DNA of 45,601 nucleotides, taken from contig JAISVR010000018.1 of the NCBI GenBank assembly GCA_031271465.1, forward strand, positions 1-45,601. Reading direction: 5' to 3'. The translations under genes were made by a program, and so were the position numbers. This document shows, piece after piece, positions 27,322 through 35,507 of the stretch (position 1 is the stretch's first letter; each line of letters starts with the position of its first letter). This stretch comes from Prevotellaceae bacterium. Lineage in GTDB: Bacteria; Bacteroidota; Bacteroidia; Bacteroidales; Paludibacteraceae. The notes beneath the pieces were generated by a model. That model was not told where the DNA came from, searched no databases, and saw nothing but the letters and a program-made list of their open reading frames with translations.

Positions 27322-29298
27322 ATGAAAAAAACAATCATCTTTATATTCCTTTTATTGTTTGCACAACTGTTGCAGGCAGAAATTTTGGAACCTGTGAAAT
27401 GGTCGTTCGAGTTGCGCGATATTTCATCTACAGAAAAGGAATTGCTTTTCAAGGCTCGGATTGAATCCGGCTGGCATCTTTATAACCAAAACCTGCCCGA
27501 AGGCGGACCGATTTCCACCGAGTTTGTTTTCGAACAACAGCAAGGCGTTTCGCTCGCGGGTTCGGTGCAAGCGGCTGCGGACTACTCGGCAGTGGAGAGT
27601 TTCGATCCGAACTTTGAAATGAATCTTTCGTGGTACGAAAATGAAGTTGTTTTCTTCCAAAAAATAAAAATCGGTTACGAGCAACATTTCCAGCTTTCGG
27701 GTTTTGTTCGCTTTATGTGTTGCAACGACGAAAGTTGTTTGCCGCCTCAAAAAATAGCTTTTTCTTTTGGCGAATTGTCGGAAGAAACGGCTATTGCTGT
27801 ACCAACTCACAACGAAACCGGACTCGAAGTTGCAGCAAACAGCATTCCGATTGCAACAATTTCTACCGAAAGCGAAAGTGATTTTTGGCAACCTGTAATT
27901 TCCGAACTTAAAGCCTTTGCGCAAGGCGAGGCTACACACAACCCTTCTTCTATGTCGCTTTGGCTGGTTTTTATTGCGGGTTTTGCAGGCGGATTGTTTG
28001 CCTTGTTTACTCCTTGCGTATGGCCTATTATCCCGATGACGGTGAGTTTTTTCCTCAAACGCAATAAAGACCGCCGCAAGGGTAAACGCGAAGCTGTTTT
28101 TTACGGACTGAGCATCGTTCTTATTTATCTGCTGCTGGGTATTGTTATCACGATAGTTTTCGGTGCCGGCGCGCTCAATTCGCTTTCGACCAATGCGGTA
28201 TTTAATCTGATATTCTTCGCATTGTTGATAGTTTTTGCCGTATCGTTTTTCGGATACTTTGAAATTACCCTGCCGTCGTCGTGGAGTACCGCGCTGAACA
28301 ATAAAGCCGAACACACCACAGGTTTACTCAGCATTCTGTTGATGGCGTTTGTGCTCGTAGTTGTGTCGTTTTCGTGTACGGGACCTATTATCGGTACACT
28401 GCTGGTAGAGGTATCGTCGTCGGGTTCTATCCTGGCTCCGACGATTGGCATGTTTGGTTTTGCTTTGGCTCTTTCGTTGCCTTTTAGCCTGTTTGCTCTT
28501 TTCCCTGCATGGCTCAACTCCGTACCGCGCTCGGGCGGCTGGCTCAACGAGGTGAAGGTGTCGCTGGCATTTCTCGAGTTGGGTTTGGCTCTCAAATTCC
28601 TTTCGGTTGCCGACCTCACCATGGGTTGGGGCATTCTTCCCCGTCCGTTGTTTATTGGGCTTTGGGCTGCTTTTGCACTGGGATACGGATTGTATATGCT
28701 CGGTTTTATCCGCTTCCCGCACGATTCGCGCCGCCGACCGTTTAATGCGCTGCGCATCGCGCTTGCAGCTGCAGCATTCCTCTTTACCGGATATTTGATT
28801 ACGGGTTTTTTCGGAAAGCCGCTTAAAGCGGTGAGCGCTTTTCTTCCGCCAATGGAGAATACGCGCATTTTCAACGATTACGACGAAGGAATGCGTTATG
28901 CCCGGGAAAAAAACATGCCTGTTTTTCTCGACTTTACAGGCTATGGCTGCGTAAATTGCCGCAAAATGGAAGCTGCCGTGTTTACCGATGATGAGGTAGA
29001 TAAACTTCTGTCGCAGTTTGTGCTGATAAGCTTGTATGTTGATGACCGCACTCTTCTCGACACACCCGAAACCGTACAGGAAAACGGGAAAAATATCATT
29101 CTCGAAACTCGAGGCGACAAATGGAGTTATCTGCAACGCATGAAATTCGGGGCAAACGCGCAACCCTACTATGTGCTGCTCAACAACGCCGCAATGCCTG
29201 TTGCCAAACCATACGCCTACGACGAGGATATTGCTCGTTTCTTAGATTTTCTACAGCAGGGGCTATCCGGATTTTCAGAGAAACCGATAAATCGATAA
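27322..29298 (+). CDS. dsbD: Thiol:disulfide interchange protein DsbD
   Basis: The 658-residue protein has a signal peptide (1-19), an N-terminal periplasmic DsbD domain with Cys133, Cys134 and Cys139 (FMCCNDESC), eight or so membrane segments with the redox Cys232 (FTPCVWPIIPMTV) and Cys352 (SFSCTGPIIGT), and a C-terminal thioredoxin-like domain with the CVNC site at 543-546 (DFTGYGCVNCRKME). It carries electrons from cytoplasmic thioredoxin to periplasmic thiols. trxB lies 13 kb away on the same strand. Confidence 0.94.
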   Translation: MKKTIIFIFLLLFAQLLQAEILEPVKWSFELRDISSTEKELLFKARIESGWHLYNQNLPEGGPISTEFVFEQQQGVSLAGSVQAAADYSAVESFDPNFEMNLSWYENEVVFFQKIKIGYEQHFQLSGFVRFMCCNDESCLPPQKIAFSFGELSEETAIAVPTHNETGLEVAANSIPIATISTESESDFWQPVISELKAFAQGEATHNPSSMSLWLVFIAGFAGGLFALFTPCVWPIIPMTVSFFLKRNKDRRKGKREAVFYGLSIVLIYLLLGIVITIVFGAGALNSLSTNAVFNLIFFALLIVFAVSFFGYFEITLPSSWSTALNNKAEHTTGLLSILLMAFVLVVVSFSCTGPIIGTLLVEVSSSGSILAPTIGMFGFALALSLPFSLFALFPAWLNSVPRSGGWLNEVKVSLAFLELGLALKFLSVADLTMGWGILPRPLFIGLWAAFALGYGLYMLGFIRFPHDSRRRPFNALRIALAAAAFLFTGYLITGFFGKPLKAVSAFLPPMENTRIFNDYDEGMRYAREKNMPVFLDFTGYGCVNCRKMEAAVFTDDEVDKLLSQFVLISLYVDDRTLLDTPETVQENGKNIILETRGDKWSYLQRMKFGANAQPYYVLLNNAAMPVAKPYAYDEDIARFLDFLQQGLSGFSEKPINR

Positions 29299-29327
29299 TC
29301 CGATTTTCTAGATTATCGGTTTATCGG
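29284..29327. terminator. Hairpin between convergent dsbD and def
   Basis: CCGATAAATCGATAATC and GATTATCGGTTTATCGG form a 17-bp stem (one G-T pair) with a 10-nt loop. It starts inside the last codons of dsbD. No long T run follows, so its strength as a terminator is uncertain. Confidence 0.6.
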
Positions 29328-29344
29328 AAAGTAGGAAATCGAAT

Positions 29345-29902
29345 TTATGCTGCGCGGTATTTATACTTGCAATTCACCTTGCCCTTGGCAATGCTGTTGA
29401 GTTTGCCTTTTATCATTTGGCGACGAATGGGTGAAATGTGGTCGATATACATGTGTCCCTCGAGGTGGTCGTATTCGTGCTGTATCACACGGGCAGAGAA
29501 ACCGCTGAATTCTTCCTCGTGCTCCGTGAAATTTTCGTCCAAATATTTGATGCGAACACTGTTGTGTCGGCGCACTGTTTCGCTCAATCCGGGCAAGCTG
29601 AGGCAACCCTCGTCGTAGCTAATCACTTCGCCGAAACGCTCGGTGATTTCGGGGTTGATAAAGGTTTTTTTCCAGTCCTTATATTCGGGATACTTGTCTG
29701 TATCGAGCGTGCTGAGGTCAATTACAAACAGGCGAATGGAAATGCCTACCTGTGGAGCCGCCAACCCGACACCGTCTTCCGAACGATACATGGTTTCGTA
29801 CATATCGTCGATAAGCTGCGTGAGCTTTGGGTAATCCTTGTCTATCGGCTGCGCCAGCTTGCGCAACACAGGGTTTCCGTAAAGATAAATTGGTAATATC
29901 AT
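29345..29902 (-). CDS. def: Peptide deformylase
   Basis: The 185-residue protein has all three active-site motifs: GVGLAAPQVG, EGCLSLPG with the metal-binding Cys, and QHEYDHLEGHMYID with the two His ligands and the catalytic Glu. It removes the formyl group from new proteins. The length fits the Bacteroidetes type. The region upstream is filled with palindromic elements. Confidence 0.96.
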   Translation of the reverse strand: MILPIYLYGNPVLRKLAQPIDKDYPKLTQLIDDMYETMYRSEDGVGLAAPQVGISIRLFVIDLSTLDTDKYPEYKDWKKTFINPEITERFGEVISYDEGCLSLPGLSETVRRHNSVRIKYLDENFTEHEEEFSGFSARVIQHEYDHLEGHMYIDHISPIRRQMIKGKLNSIAKGKVNCKYKYRAA

Positions 29903-29963
29903 ATTCTTTTTGTTTTAATTAGGCTTTATATATAATACATGACGAACTGCTCTTGGCTTTTGC

Positions 29964-30432
29964 GTTATTGCGAGGAACGATGCAATCCGGCATCTTGTTT
30001 ATCCTTTTAATCCTTTTAAATCGCGGTTCAGACTTCTTACGAGATTGCTTCGTCGTGCCTCCTCGCAATGACGCATTTCGTTGTGTTCGTCATTGCGAGG
30101 AACGATGCAATCCATTCCTGTATTGCGATTGCTTCGTCGTGCCTCCTCGCAATGACGGGGACAATAAAGCGCGTCATTGCGAGGAACGAAGCAATCCGGC
30201 ATCTTGTTTATCCTTTTAATCCTTTTAAATCGTGATTCAGACTTCTTACGAGATTGCTTCGTCGTGCCTCCTCGCAATTAGCAATCACGACCAACGGGAG
30301 TAATGACGCATTTCGTTGTGTTCGTCATTGCGAGGAACGAAGCAATCCATTCCTGTATTGCGATTGCTTCGTCGTGCCTCCTCGCAATGACGGGGACAAT
30401 AAAGCGCGTCATTGCGAGGAACGATGCAATCC
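29964..30432. repeat. Cluster of palindromic elements in a ~210-base tandem duplication
   Basis: The array holds two long-spacer elements (29964-30071 and 30174-30308, spacer with ATCCTTTTAATCCTTTTAAA), two short-spacer elements (30089-30155 and 30324-30390) and a final half-site (30408-30432). The order long-short is repeated, so a ~210-base unit was duplicated. The second copy carries a 26-base extra segment. The cluster fills the 544-base gap between def and ruvX; no gene was seen in it. Confidence 0.9.
30279..30304. repeat. 26-base segment nested in a palindromic element
   Basis: The segment TAGCAATCACGACCAACGGG plus AGTAAT splits the normal CGCAAT-GACG joint of the element. The same 26 bases appear inverted at 32987-33012 in the same context. 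Confidence 0.8.
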
Positions 30433-30446
30433 ATTTTCCACACTTT

Positions 30447-30860
30447 TTACCGTTGTTGCTCCAAATAACTTTGCAAAATAATCGTCGCGCTTATTTGATC
30501 GACGAGTGCTTTGTCGCGCCGCTTCATTCGCCCGATACCGCTGTCAATCATAGTTTGAAAAGCGAGCTTGGAAGTAAATCGCTCATCGACCATCGACACA
30601 GGTATATCGGGAAAATATTTTTTCAATCCGTTGAGAAAAGGCTTGATAAAGCGCATCGATTCCGACGGCTCGTAATTCATTTGCCGCGGCAATCCTACCA
30701 CAAAACGGTCGACCTTTTCTTTTGCCAAATAATTTTTCAGAAAAGGGAAAATCTCACCGCTCGGCACAGTAGTCAGCCCGTTGGCAATAAGCTGCAACGG
30801 GTCGGTGGCAGCAATGCCCACACGCTTCTGTCCATAGTCGATAGCTAAAATTCGTCCCAT
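30447..30860 (-). CDS. ruvX: Putative pre-16S rRNA nuclease / Holliday junction resolvase-like protein (RuvX, YqgF)
   Basis: The 137-residue protein has the RNase H-like marks of the family: MGRILAIDYGQKRVGIAATD, FVVGLPRQMNY, VSMVDERFTS and LVDQISATIILQSYL with the final catalytic Asp. The start chosen is the ATG before GRILAIDYG; an upstream in-frame start would cross the promoter at 30879-30886. Work in other bacteria supports a role in 16S rRNA 5' maturation. Confidence 0.93.
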   Translation of the reverse strand: MGRILAIDYGQKRVGIAATDPLQLIANGLTTVPSGEIFPFLKNYLAKEKVDRFVVGLPRQMNYEPSESMRFIKPFLNGLKKYFPDIPVSMVDERFTSKLAFQTMIDSGIGRMKRRDKALVDQISATIILQSYLEQQR

Positions 30861-30878
30861 TTTTTCAAAAAACAGTCG

Positions 30879-30886
30879 CAAAGATA
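30879..30886 (-). promoter_or_regulatory. -7 box (TATCTTTG) for ruvX
   Basis: TATCTTTG on the minus strand lies 18 bases before the ruvX ATG, which supports the shorter start. Confidence 0.7.
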
Positions 30887-30979
30887 ATTCTTTTAATTCA
30901 TTTAAAATCTTATCCACCCAAAAAAGCATTTATCGGCATGTCCACCAAACATAAAGCCGAAACACGCCCCACAACAAAC

Positions 30980-31307
30980 GAGAACTGAATGAAATTCAGC
31001 TTTGCTCAAACAGAGCAAATGAGAACTGAACGAAATTCAGCTTTGCTCAAACAGAGCAAATGAGAACTGAATGAAATTCAGCTTTGCTCAAACAGAGCAA
31101 ACGAGAACTGAACGAAATTCAGCTTTGCTCAAACAGAGCAAACAAGAACTGAACGAAATTCAGCTTTGCTCAAACAGAGCAAACGAGAACTGAACAAAAT
31201 TCAGCTTTGCTCAAACAGAGCAAATGAGAACTGAACGAAATTCAGCTTTGCTCAAACAGAGCAAACAAGAACTGAACAAAATTCAGCTTTGCTCAAACAG
31301 AGCAAAC
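30980..31307. repeat. Eight 41-bp tandem units, each with two small hairpins
   Basis: Units start at 30980, 31021, 31062, 31103, 31144, 31185, 31226 and 31267, all exactly 41 bases, with changes at only a few positions. Each unit holds CTGAA-N5-TTCAG and, directly after, TTTGCTC-AAACA-GAGCAAA. The variable bases (mostly C/T or A/G transitions) lie in the first loop or between hairpins, so the stems are unchanged. There are no spacers, so this is not a CRISPR array. The array lies in the 550-base gap between divergent ruvX and the DUF6261-like gene. Confidence 0.95.
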
Positions 31308-31359
31308 GAGGATAAAATGCAAAAAGACAAAACTCAACATTTTTTTTCAAAAAAATATT

Positions 31360-31367
31360 TATCTTTG
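31360..31367 (+). promoter_or_regulatory. -7 box (TATCTTTG) for the DUF6261-like gene
   Basis: TATCTTTG lies 43 bases before the ATG and just downstream of the 41-bp tandem array. Confidence 0.7.
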
Positions 31368-31410
31368 CTCCGCTATAAAAAAAACTGTTTAATAAAAAAG
31401 ATAATGTATT

Positions 31411-32166
31411 ATGGAACTGATTAGATTGCATTTTACCGAACTTTGGAACAGCGAGTATCCATTAGTAGTAAATCGCCTGATAGACATATTGGGCAGTCAT
31501 GAACTTGCCGACCTGCATTTGCAAGGCAGCTTCGACCGTTTGGCGGCTTTCCGTCCGCAGCTGGCAAAAATTGAAGTACAGGAACGCGCCGACCGCAACA
31601 GTGCTTTGCTGAGCGAATGTGACCAGCAGCGCGATAACGGTTATTCAACCATCTGCAATGTGGCAAAAGCTTTCAAAAATGTGCCCGGACAGAGCGACGA
31701 TGCCGAAAAACTGTATAAGCTTATCCAAAAGCATGGAAGCGATATTCCTACTGCTAACTATACTGCAGAAACCGAGCGGCTGTTCGACTTTGTGGCAGAT
31801 GTTGAACGGCAGCCCGAATTGCTCGCTGCCCTTAAAACCCTGTCGTTGCACACGGTTTTTGAGCAGCTGAAAACGGCTAATACAGAGTTCGACAAGCTGT
31901 TTATGCAGCGTAACAAGGAACAGGCTGAAAGCGAAAAAACAGATGTGCGCGCCATTCGTACCGCGTGCGACAGAAGCATCATCGCCCTGTGGAATGCCAT
32001 TGAATTTTGCAGTGCCGAATACGGTGAAGAGTTATACAAGCCTTTGGTAAATGCTATTAATCAGCTCAACGCCTACTACAAACAGCAGCTTGCTGCCCGC
32101 GCCACCCGCCGAAAAAACAAAGATGTAAACACAGAAGATCCGATTACACTGCCGGAAGGGGTATAA
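31411..32166 (+). CDS. DUF6261-like protein of unknown function
   Basis: The 251-residue protein is mostly helical, has no signal peptide or membrane segment, and ends in a charged tail (ARATRRKNKDVNTEDPITLP). The pattern LHFTELWNSEYPLVVNRLID, then a repeated R-x-S/D-x-RD region (ERADRNSALLSECDQQRDNG), SDIPTANYTAETERLFDFV and RTACDRSIIALWNAIEF resembles DUF6261 proteins of Bacteroidetes. I am not certain of the family. No enzymatic motif is visible. It has its own promoter. Confidence 0.75.
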   Translation: MELIRLHFTELWNSEYPLVVNRLIDILGSHELADLHLQGSFDRLAAFRPQLAKIEVQERADRNSALLSECDQQRDNGYSTICNVAKAFKNVPGQSDDAEKLYKLIQKHGSDIPTANYTAETERLFDFVADVERQPELLAALKTLSLHTVFEQLKTANTEFDKLFMQRNKEQAESEKTDVRAIRTACDRSIIALWNAIEFCSAEYGEELYKPLVNAINQLNAYYKQQLAARATRRKNKDVNTEDPITLPEGV

Positions 32167-32264
32167 CTCGGTCGGGTCTAAAGAAGCTATCCTGAAAGTA
32201 ACTTATCGTCGTTGCGGGTTATGCCCGCAGCGACGAACTTTTTTAGATAGCCTCTTTTCTCCCT

Positions 32265-32297
32265 AAACCTGTTAAGTCTTAAAGACTTAACAGGTTT
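32265..32297. terminator. Terminator-like 33-bp palindrome, copy 2
   Basis: AAACCTGTTAAGTCTT and AAGACTTAACAGGTTT form a perfect 16-bp stem around a single base. It lies between the convergent DUF6261-like gene and the small unknown gene. Confidence 0.75.
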
Positions 32298-32312
32298 ATT
32301 TAAAACTCAAGC

Positions 32313-32639
32313 CTACCAGTCAAACTCATGAGTTTGCTTCACCAGGTCGAGGTAGAAATCCATCGACAGCGTGAGCGTATTGAAATTTCCCCTGACGCAT
32401 TCGTCTATCCCCTCATGATAGCAGATGTAGTTTTTAGCCACTTCATACAGTCCGAGAAAATGATACAAAGGACTTTTCCCGTCTACCCCGCAAGAAAACA
32501 GTGCGAGTTTAATGTCCTCATCAGGAAAGCAATTCACAGCGTCCGTTGCCTTTAACCCTTTGCCGGATTCTGCTCCGCTTAGCGTTGCTTGAGCGGAATT
32601 ATCCCCGCCCAAATTCTTTTCATTCTTTTCGTAACTCAT
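32313..32639 (-). CDS. Small unknown protein, repeated gene family
   Basis: The 108-residue protein has a polar N-terminus (MSYEKNEKNLGGDNSAQATL) and a compact C-terminal part (LALFSCGVDGKSPLYHFLGL, YEVAKNYICYHEGIDECVRG, SMDFYLDLVKQTHEFDW). I do not recognise the family. A second copy at 45398-45601 matches the last 67 residues with about 12 base differences but only four residue changes, which is good evidence that it is a real coding gene under selection. The fragment at 2750-2764 is a third trace. It follows an unusually structured leader. Confidence 0.75.
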   Translation of the reverse strand: MSYEKNEKNLGGDNSAQATLSGAESGKGLKATDAVNCFPDEDIKLALFSCGVDGKSPLYHFLGLYEVAKNYICYHEGIDECVRGNFNTLTLSMDFYLDLVKQTHEFDW

Positions 32640-32665
32640 TTTATAAAAGAATTATAATAAAAGAA

Positions 32666-32814
32666 GAAGCCCGCCGTAGGTGTGAGTTACACTTTTTACG
32701 ACGGGCGTATGAAGTAGCGGAATAGTTTCCACACCGCCACCATAGCGGGCTTCCCTTTATCGGTTTTAAATAAAATCTTAAATCATTTAGCCCCGAATGT
32801 AAAAAATGTAACTC
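32666..32814 (-). ncRNA. Structured leader RNA candidate with alternative pairings
   Basis: Several helices can form on the minus strand. P1 pairs GAAGCCCGC (32753-32745) with GCGGGCTTC (32674-32666), followed by a U-rich run. P2 pairs TATGGTGGCGG (32744-32734) with CCGCTACTTCATA (32720-32708). A local hairpin pairs GCCCGTCGTA (32706-32697) with TACGGCGGGC (32678-32669). A 16-bp long-range helix pairs GAGTTACATTTTTTAC (32814-32799) with GTAAAAAGTGTAACTC (32699-32684). P1, the local hairpin and the long helix exclude each other. The predicted transcript starts close to 32813. It could be a riboswitch-like leader, a small RNA or an attenuator; I cannot assign a known class. Confidence 0.45.
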
Positions 32815-32819
32815 GGCGG

Positions 32820-32827
32820 CAAAAGTA
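32820..32827 (-). promoter_or_regulatory. -7 box (TACTTTTG) for the structured leader
   Basis: TACTTTTG on the minus strand fits TAnnTTTG. A start about 7 bases downstream would fall at the first base of the long-range helix. Confidence 0.55.
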
Positions 32828-32897
32828 GTATTATTTTTGAAATATATCTTCGTTGAGAGAAAAAAAGATTGCTATGCGGCATTGCAATACCCTACCC

Positions 32898-33081
32898 GTC
32901 ATTGCGAGGAGGAACGACGAAGCAATCTCGCAAAACAGGCATAGATTGCTTCGTTCCTCGCAATGACGAAAACAACGAAACGCGTCATTACTCCCGTTGG
33001 TCGTGATTGCTAATTGCGAAGAAGTACGACGAAGCCATCGCAAAACAACTGTCCGTCATTGCGGGCTTGACCCGCAATCGC
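32898..33081. repeat. Palindromic elements with nested 26-base segment
   Basis: A full element at 32898-32967 is followed by the inverted 26-base segment (32987-33012), a decayed half-site (33013-33041) and an ATTGCGGG-type palindrome (33055-33081). It is part of the 899-base gap before the DUF4494 gene; the ORF at 33007-33189 is repeat translation. Confidence 0.85.
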
Positions 33082-33240
33082 AAAACAACAATTCGAGGAG
33101 GAACTATGAAGCAATCGCAGCATACGATGGGGCTTCTCCCTAAAGCTATCCTAAAAGTCAATTCATTGTCAGAAGAAGTTTTAATTTAATAGTTCAGGTG
33201 CATAGCACCATAATACTTGTAGTATAAAAATATAGAATTG

Positions 33241-33316
33241 AAACAAAAGCTGCGTAGCACCGTAATATTGATATTTTTTTGATTAGTTGGATATTACGCT
33301 GCTACGCAGCTTGTTT
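33241..33316. repeat. Long imperfect palindrome (GCTGCGTAGC family)
   Basis: GCTGCGTAGCACCGTAATAT (33249-33268) and ATATTACGCTGCTACGCAGC (33291-33310) are reverse complements but for one base, and flanking AAACAA/TTGTTT extend the match. Related short palindromes lie nearby (GGTGCATAGCACC at about 33198, GATGCTACGCATC at about 33350) and in both arms of the large inverted repeat. Confidence 0.8.
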
Positions 33317-33501
33317 GCCATGTTGTATCAATTACTACAAATATTTACGATGCTACGCATCTTTTATTTGATAACTTTTGCGTTTTTTGTGTCATTTGCG
33401 TTCAAATAGACTTTTAAAACAGCCTCTTCACTAAAACAAGCCTCAAAGGGATACTCCCATTAATAATTAATAATTAAGAGCTATTAGCCCGCCACTTTTA
33501 T

Positions 33502-33509
33502 TATCTTTG
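33502..33509 (+). promoter_or_regulatory. -7 box (TATCTTTG) for the DUF4494-lipoprotein-yggS operon
   Basis: TATCTTTG lies 29 bases before the ATG of the DUF4494 gene. Confidence 0.72.
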
Positions 33510-33538
33510 CACGAAAAATTTTTAAAACACAATACAAT

Positions 33539-34003
33539 ATGTACAGTTGGTTCGAATGTAAAATAACTTACGACCGCACGGGCGACGACGGGCTTATTAA
33601 AACCGTGAAAGAAACTTATCTTGTAGATGCGCAATCGTTTACCGAAGCCGAAGCGCGCATCACGCTGGAAATGAAACCCTTTATCAGCGGCGATTTTACG
33701 GTGGCTAATATCAGGCGCATAAAAGTAGGCGAAATGTTCGACAGCCAAGATGCAAATGCCGACCGCTGGTATCGCTCCAAAGTGAATTTTATAAGCCTCG
33801 ACGAAGATAAAGGCGTTGAAAAACGCATTGCCAGCACCATGTTTATTAAAGCGGCAGATATGGAAGGCGCATTACGCAACTTGCTCGAAGGTATGAAAAC
33901 TACGCTGGCTGACTACGAAATTGCCAGCATCAGCGAAACTTCCATTCTTGATGTATACGAATACGCACCGATTGACGAGGCAGATGTACGAGACGATGAT
34001 TAA
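33539..34003 (+). CDS. DUF4494 family protein
   Basis: The 154-residue protein shows the full DUF4494 pattern: MYSWFECKITYDRTGDDGLI, VKETYLVDAQSFTEAEARI, FTVANIRRIKVGEMF, DRWYRSKVNFISLDE and ISETSILDVYEYAP near the end. The family is common in Bacteroidetes and has no assigned function. No signal peptide is visible. It lies 19 bases before the lipoprotein gene and probably shares its transcript. Confidence 0.9.
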   Translation: MYSWFECKITYDRTGDDGLIKTVKETYLVDAQSFTEAEARITLEMKPFISGDFTVANIRRIKVGEMFDSQDANADRWYRSKVNFISLDEDKGVEKRIASTMFIKAADMEGALRNLLEGMKTTLADYEIASISETSILDVYEYAPIDEADVRDDD

Positions 34004-34022
34004 ACTTTATATAAAGAAAACT

Positions 34023-34472
34023 ATGAAAACAAAAGTAATTTTATTAAGCCTTGCAGTGTTGGTCTTTGCGAGCTGCTCGAAAGATAAAATCAACGAAAAC
34101 ATCAACAAAACCGGTGATGTTGCCGGACAGGTAGTGGGTGAATTTGCTTCGGGAGTAGGTTCGGGTGTGGAAAAAGCCATTACTCCGAAAATAACGCTGA
34201 GCGATGCGCTTCAAAAGCAAAATATCAGCTTGGGGAAAAGCATAATTGGCAACGACAGCAGTGGAAAAGTAGACAATGTGCTGTCGCAATATTTCATTTT
34301 CAATACCGACTACAAAGGTGTTTTCACAGCCAAAGTGTTTAACAACAAAGGCTTGGAAATGGGACGCAGCAAAGCAACTGTTAAAGCTAAAAAAGACGAT
34401 GCTTTCTATATCGATTTTGTTTTCGATAAACGCACCGATATCGACAACGACAGCCGGATAACCATAGAATAA
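34023..34472 (+). CDS. Small lipoprotein of unknown function
   Basis: The 149-residue protein has a lipoprotein signal MKTKVILLSLAVLVFASC with the lipidated Cys at position 18, and no charged sorting block after it that I can interpret. A Gly-rich stretch (GEFASGVGSGVEKA) is followed by a beta-rich domain (YFIFNTDYKGVFTAKVFNNK, FYIDFVFDKRTDIDNDSRIT). The start is the ATG that begins the signal peptide; longer in-frame starts lie inside the DUF4494 gene. It ends 3 bases before yggS. Confidence 0.88.
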   Translation: MKTKVILLSLAVLVFASCSKDKINENINKTGDVAGQVVGEFASGVGSGVEKAITPKITLSDALQKQNISLGKSIIGNDSSGKVDNVLSQYFIFNTDYKGVFTAKVFNNKGLEMGRSKATVKAKKDDAFYIDFVFDKRTDIDNDSRITIE

Positions 34473-34475
34473 AAA

Positions 34476-35147
34476 ATGTCTATAGCCCAACATATTGCAC
34501 GGATAACTGCCGAGTTGCCCGAAGGCGTGCGTTTGGTAGCCGTATCAAAATACTATCCGCTTGAAGCCCTGCGCGAGGCTTATCAAGCAGGGCAGCGCAT
34601 TTTCGGCGAAAGCCGCGTACAGGAACTTTGCGCCAAACGCGAAGAATTACCTGCCGACATTGAGTGGCATTTTATCGGGCATTTGCAGAGTAACAAAATA
34701 AAATACATCGCGCCGTTCATATCGCTTATTCACGGGGTTGACAGTGAAAAGCTTCTTAGCGAAATAGACCGGCAAGCCGCCCAAGCGGGACGGACATTGA
34801 ACTGCCTGCTGCAAGTATATATTGCCCGGGAAGAAACAAAATTCGGCTTTTCGAAAGAAGAACTGCTTGCGTTTTTCGAAAGCGGCGCGTGGCGAAAACT
34901 GCAAAATATTCGTCTTTGCGGATTGATGGGCATGGCGTCGAACACCGACGACGAGGCACAAATCCGACACGAATTTCACAACTTGAAAATTCTTTTCGAT
35001 ACAATTAAATCCGATTTCCAGCCCGATAACGATTCGTTTCGGGAACTCTCGATGGGAATGTCGGGCGATTACCCGATAGCTATCGCCGAAGGCTCTACGC
35101 TGGTGCGCATCGGAACCGCCGTGTTTACTTCACAAGGCGATTCGTAG
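34476..35147 (+). CDS. yggS: YggS-family PLP homeostasis protein
   Basis: The 223-residue protein has [20 protein letters not shown] with the PLP-binding Lys, [42 protein letters not shown] and [20 protein letters not shown] followed by RIGTAVF, which covers the family from end to end. It binds pyridoxal phosphate and balances vitamin B6 and amino-acid pools. The last 23 bases overlap the convergent panD gene. Confidence 0.95.
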   Translation: MSIAQHIARITAELPEGVRLVAVSKYYPLEALREAYQAGQRIFGESRVQELCAKREELPADIEWHFIGHLQSNKIKYIAPFISLIHGVDSEKLLSEIDRQAAQAGRTLNCLLQVYIAREETKFGFSKEELLAFFESGAWRKLQNIRLCGLMGMASNTDDEAQIRHEFHNLKILFDTIKSDFQPDNDSFRELSMGMSGDYPIAIAEGSTLVRIGTAVFTSQGDS

Positions 35148-35478
35148 CCGTATCGGGGAATACAAGGCGGGGCTTAAAAGTTTTTGCTTCCTCGAAATCC
35201 ATGTAGCCGTAAGCCATTATTATTACCACATCGCCGGGCTGAAACTTACGAGCTGCCGCGCCGTTGAGACAAACCTGTCCGCTGCCGCGCTCACCCTTTA
35301 TAACATAAGTTTCAATGCGTTCGCCATTGTTGTTGTTGGTTATGTGCACCTTTTCGCCCGCAATAATATTGGCGGCTTCCATCAAGTCCTCGTCGATGGT
35401 AATGCTACCGATGTAATTCAAATTTGCCTCGGTAACCGAAACCCTATGAATTTTCGATTTTACTACTTCTACAAACAT
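35125..35478 (-). CDS. panD: Aspartate 1-decarboxylase
   Basis: The 117-residue protein begins [20 protein letters not shown] and has the self-cleavage site YIGS, in which Ser25 becomes the pyruvoyl group. [20 protein letters not shown] and [15 protein letters not shown] follow. It makes beta-alanine from aspartate for pantothenate. It lies 29 bases after panC. Confidence 0.96.
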   Translation of the reverse strand: MFVEVVKSKIHRVSVTEANLNYIGSITIDEDLMEAANIIAGEKVHITNNNNGERIETYVIKGERGSGQVCLNGAAARKFQPGDVVIIMAYGYMDFEEAKTFKPRLVFPDTATNRLVK

Positions 35479-35507
35479 TTTTATTCAGTTTATAAAGTTT
35501 GTAACAC

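Noticed and set aside
27424-29163. Long minus-strand ORFs of 249 to 296 residues opposite dsbD
   Set aside because: They lie wholly inside dsbD, are Arg/Lys/Ser-rich and match no family, while the plus frame encodes all DsbD motifs.
30980-31307. Possible CRISPR array
   Set aside because: The 41-bp units are contiguous with no unique spacers, and no cas gene is present.
31224-31424. 66-residue ORF across the 41-bp tandem array
   Set aside because: The unit length is not a multiple of three, so no stable protein repeat results, and the frame runs through the promoter of the next gene.
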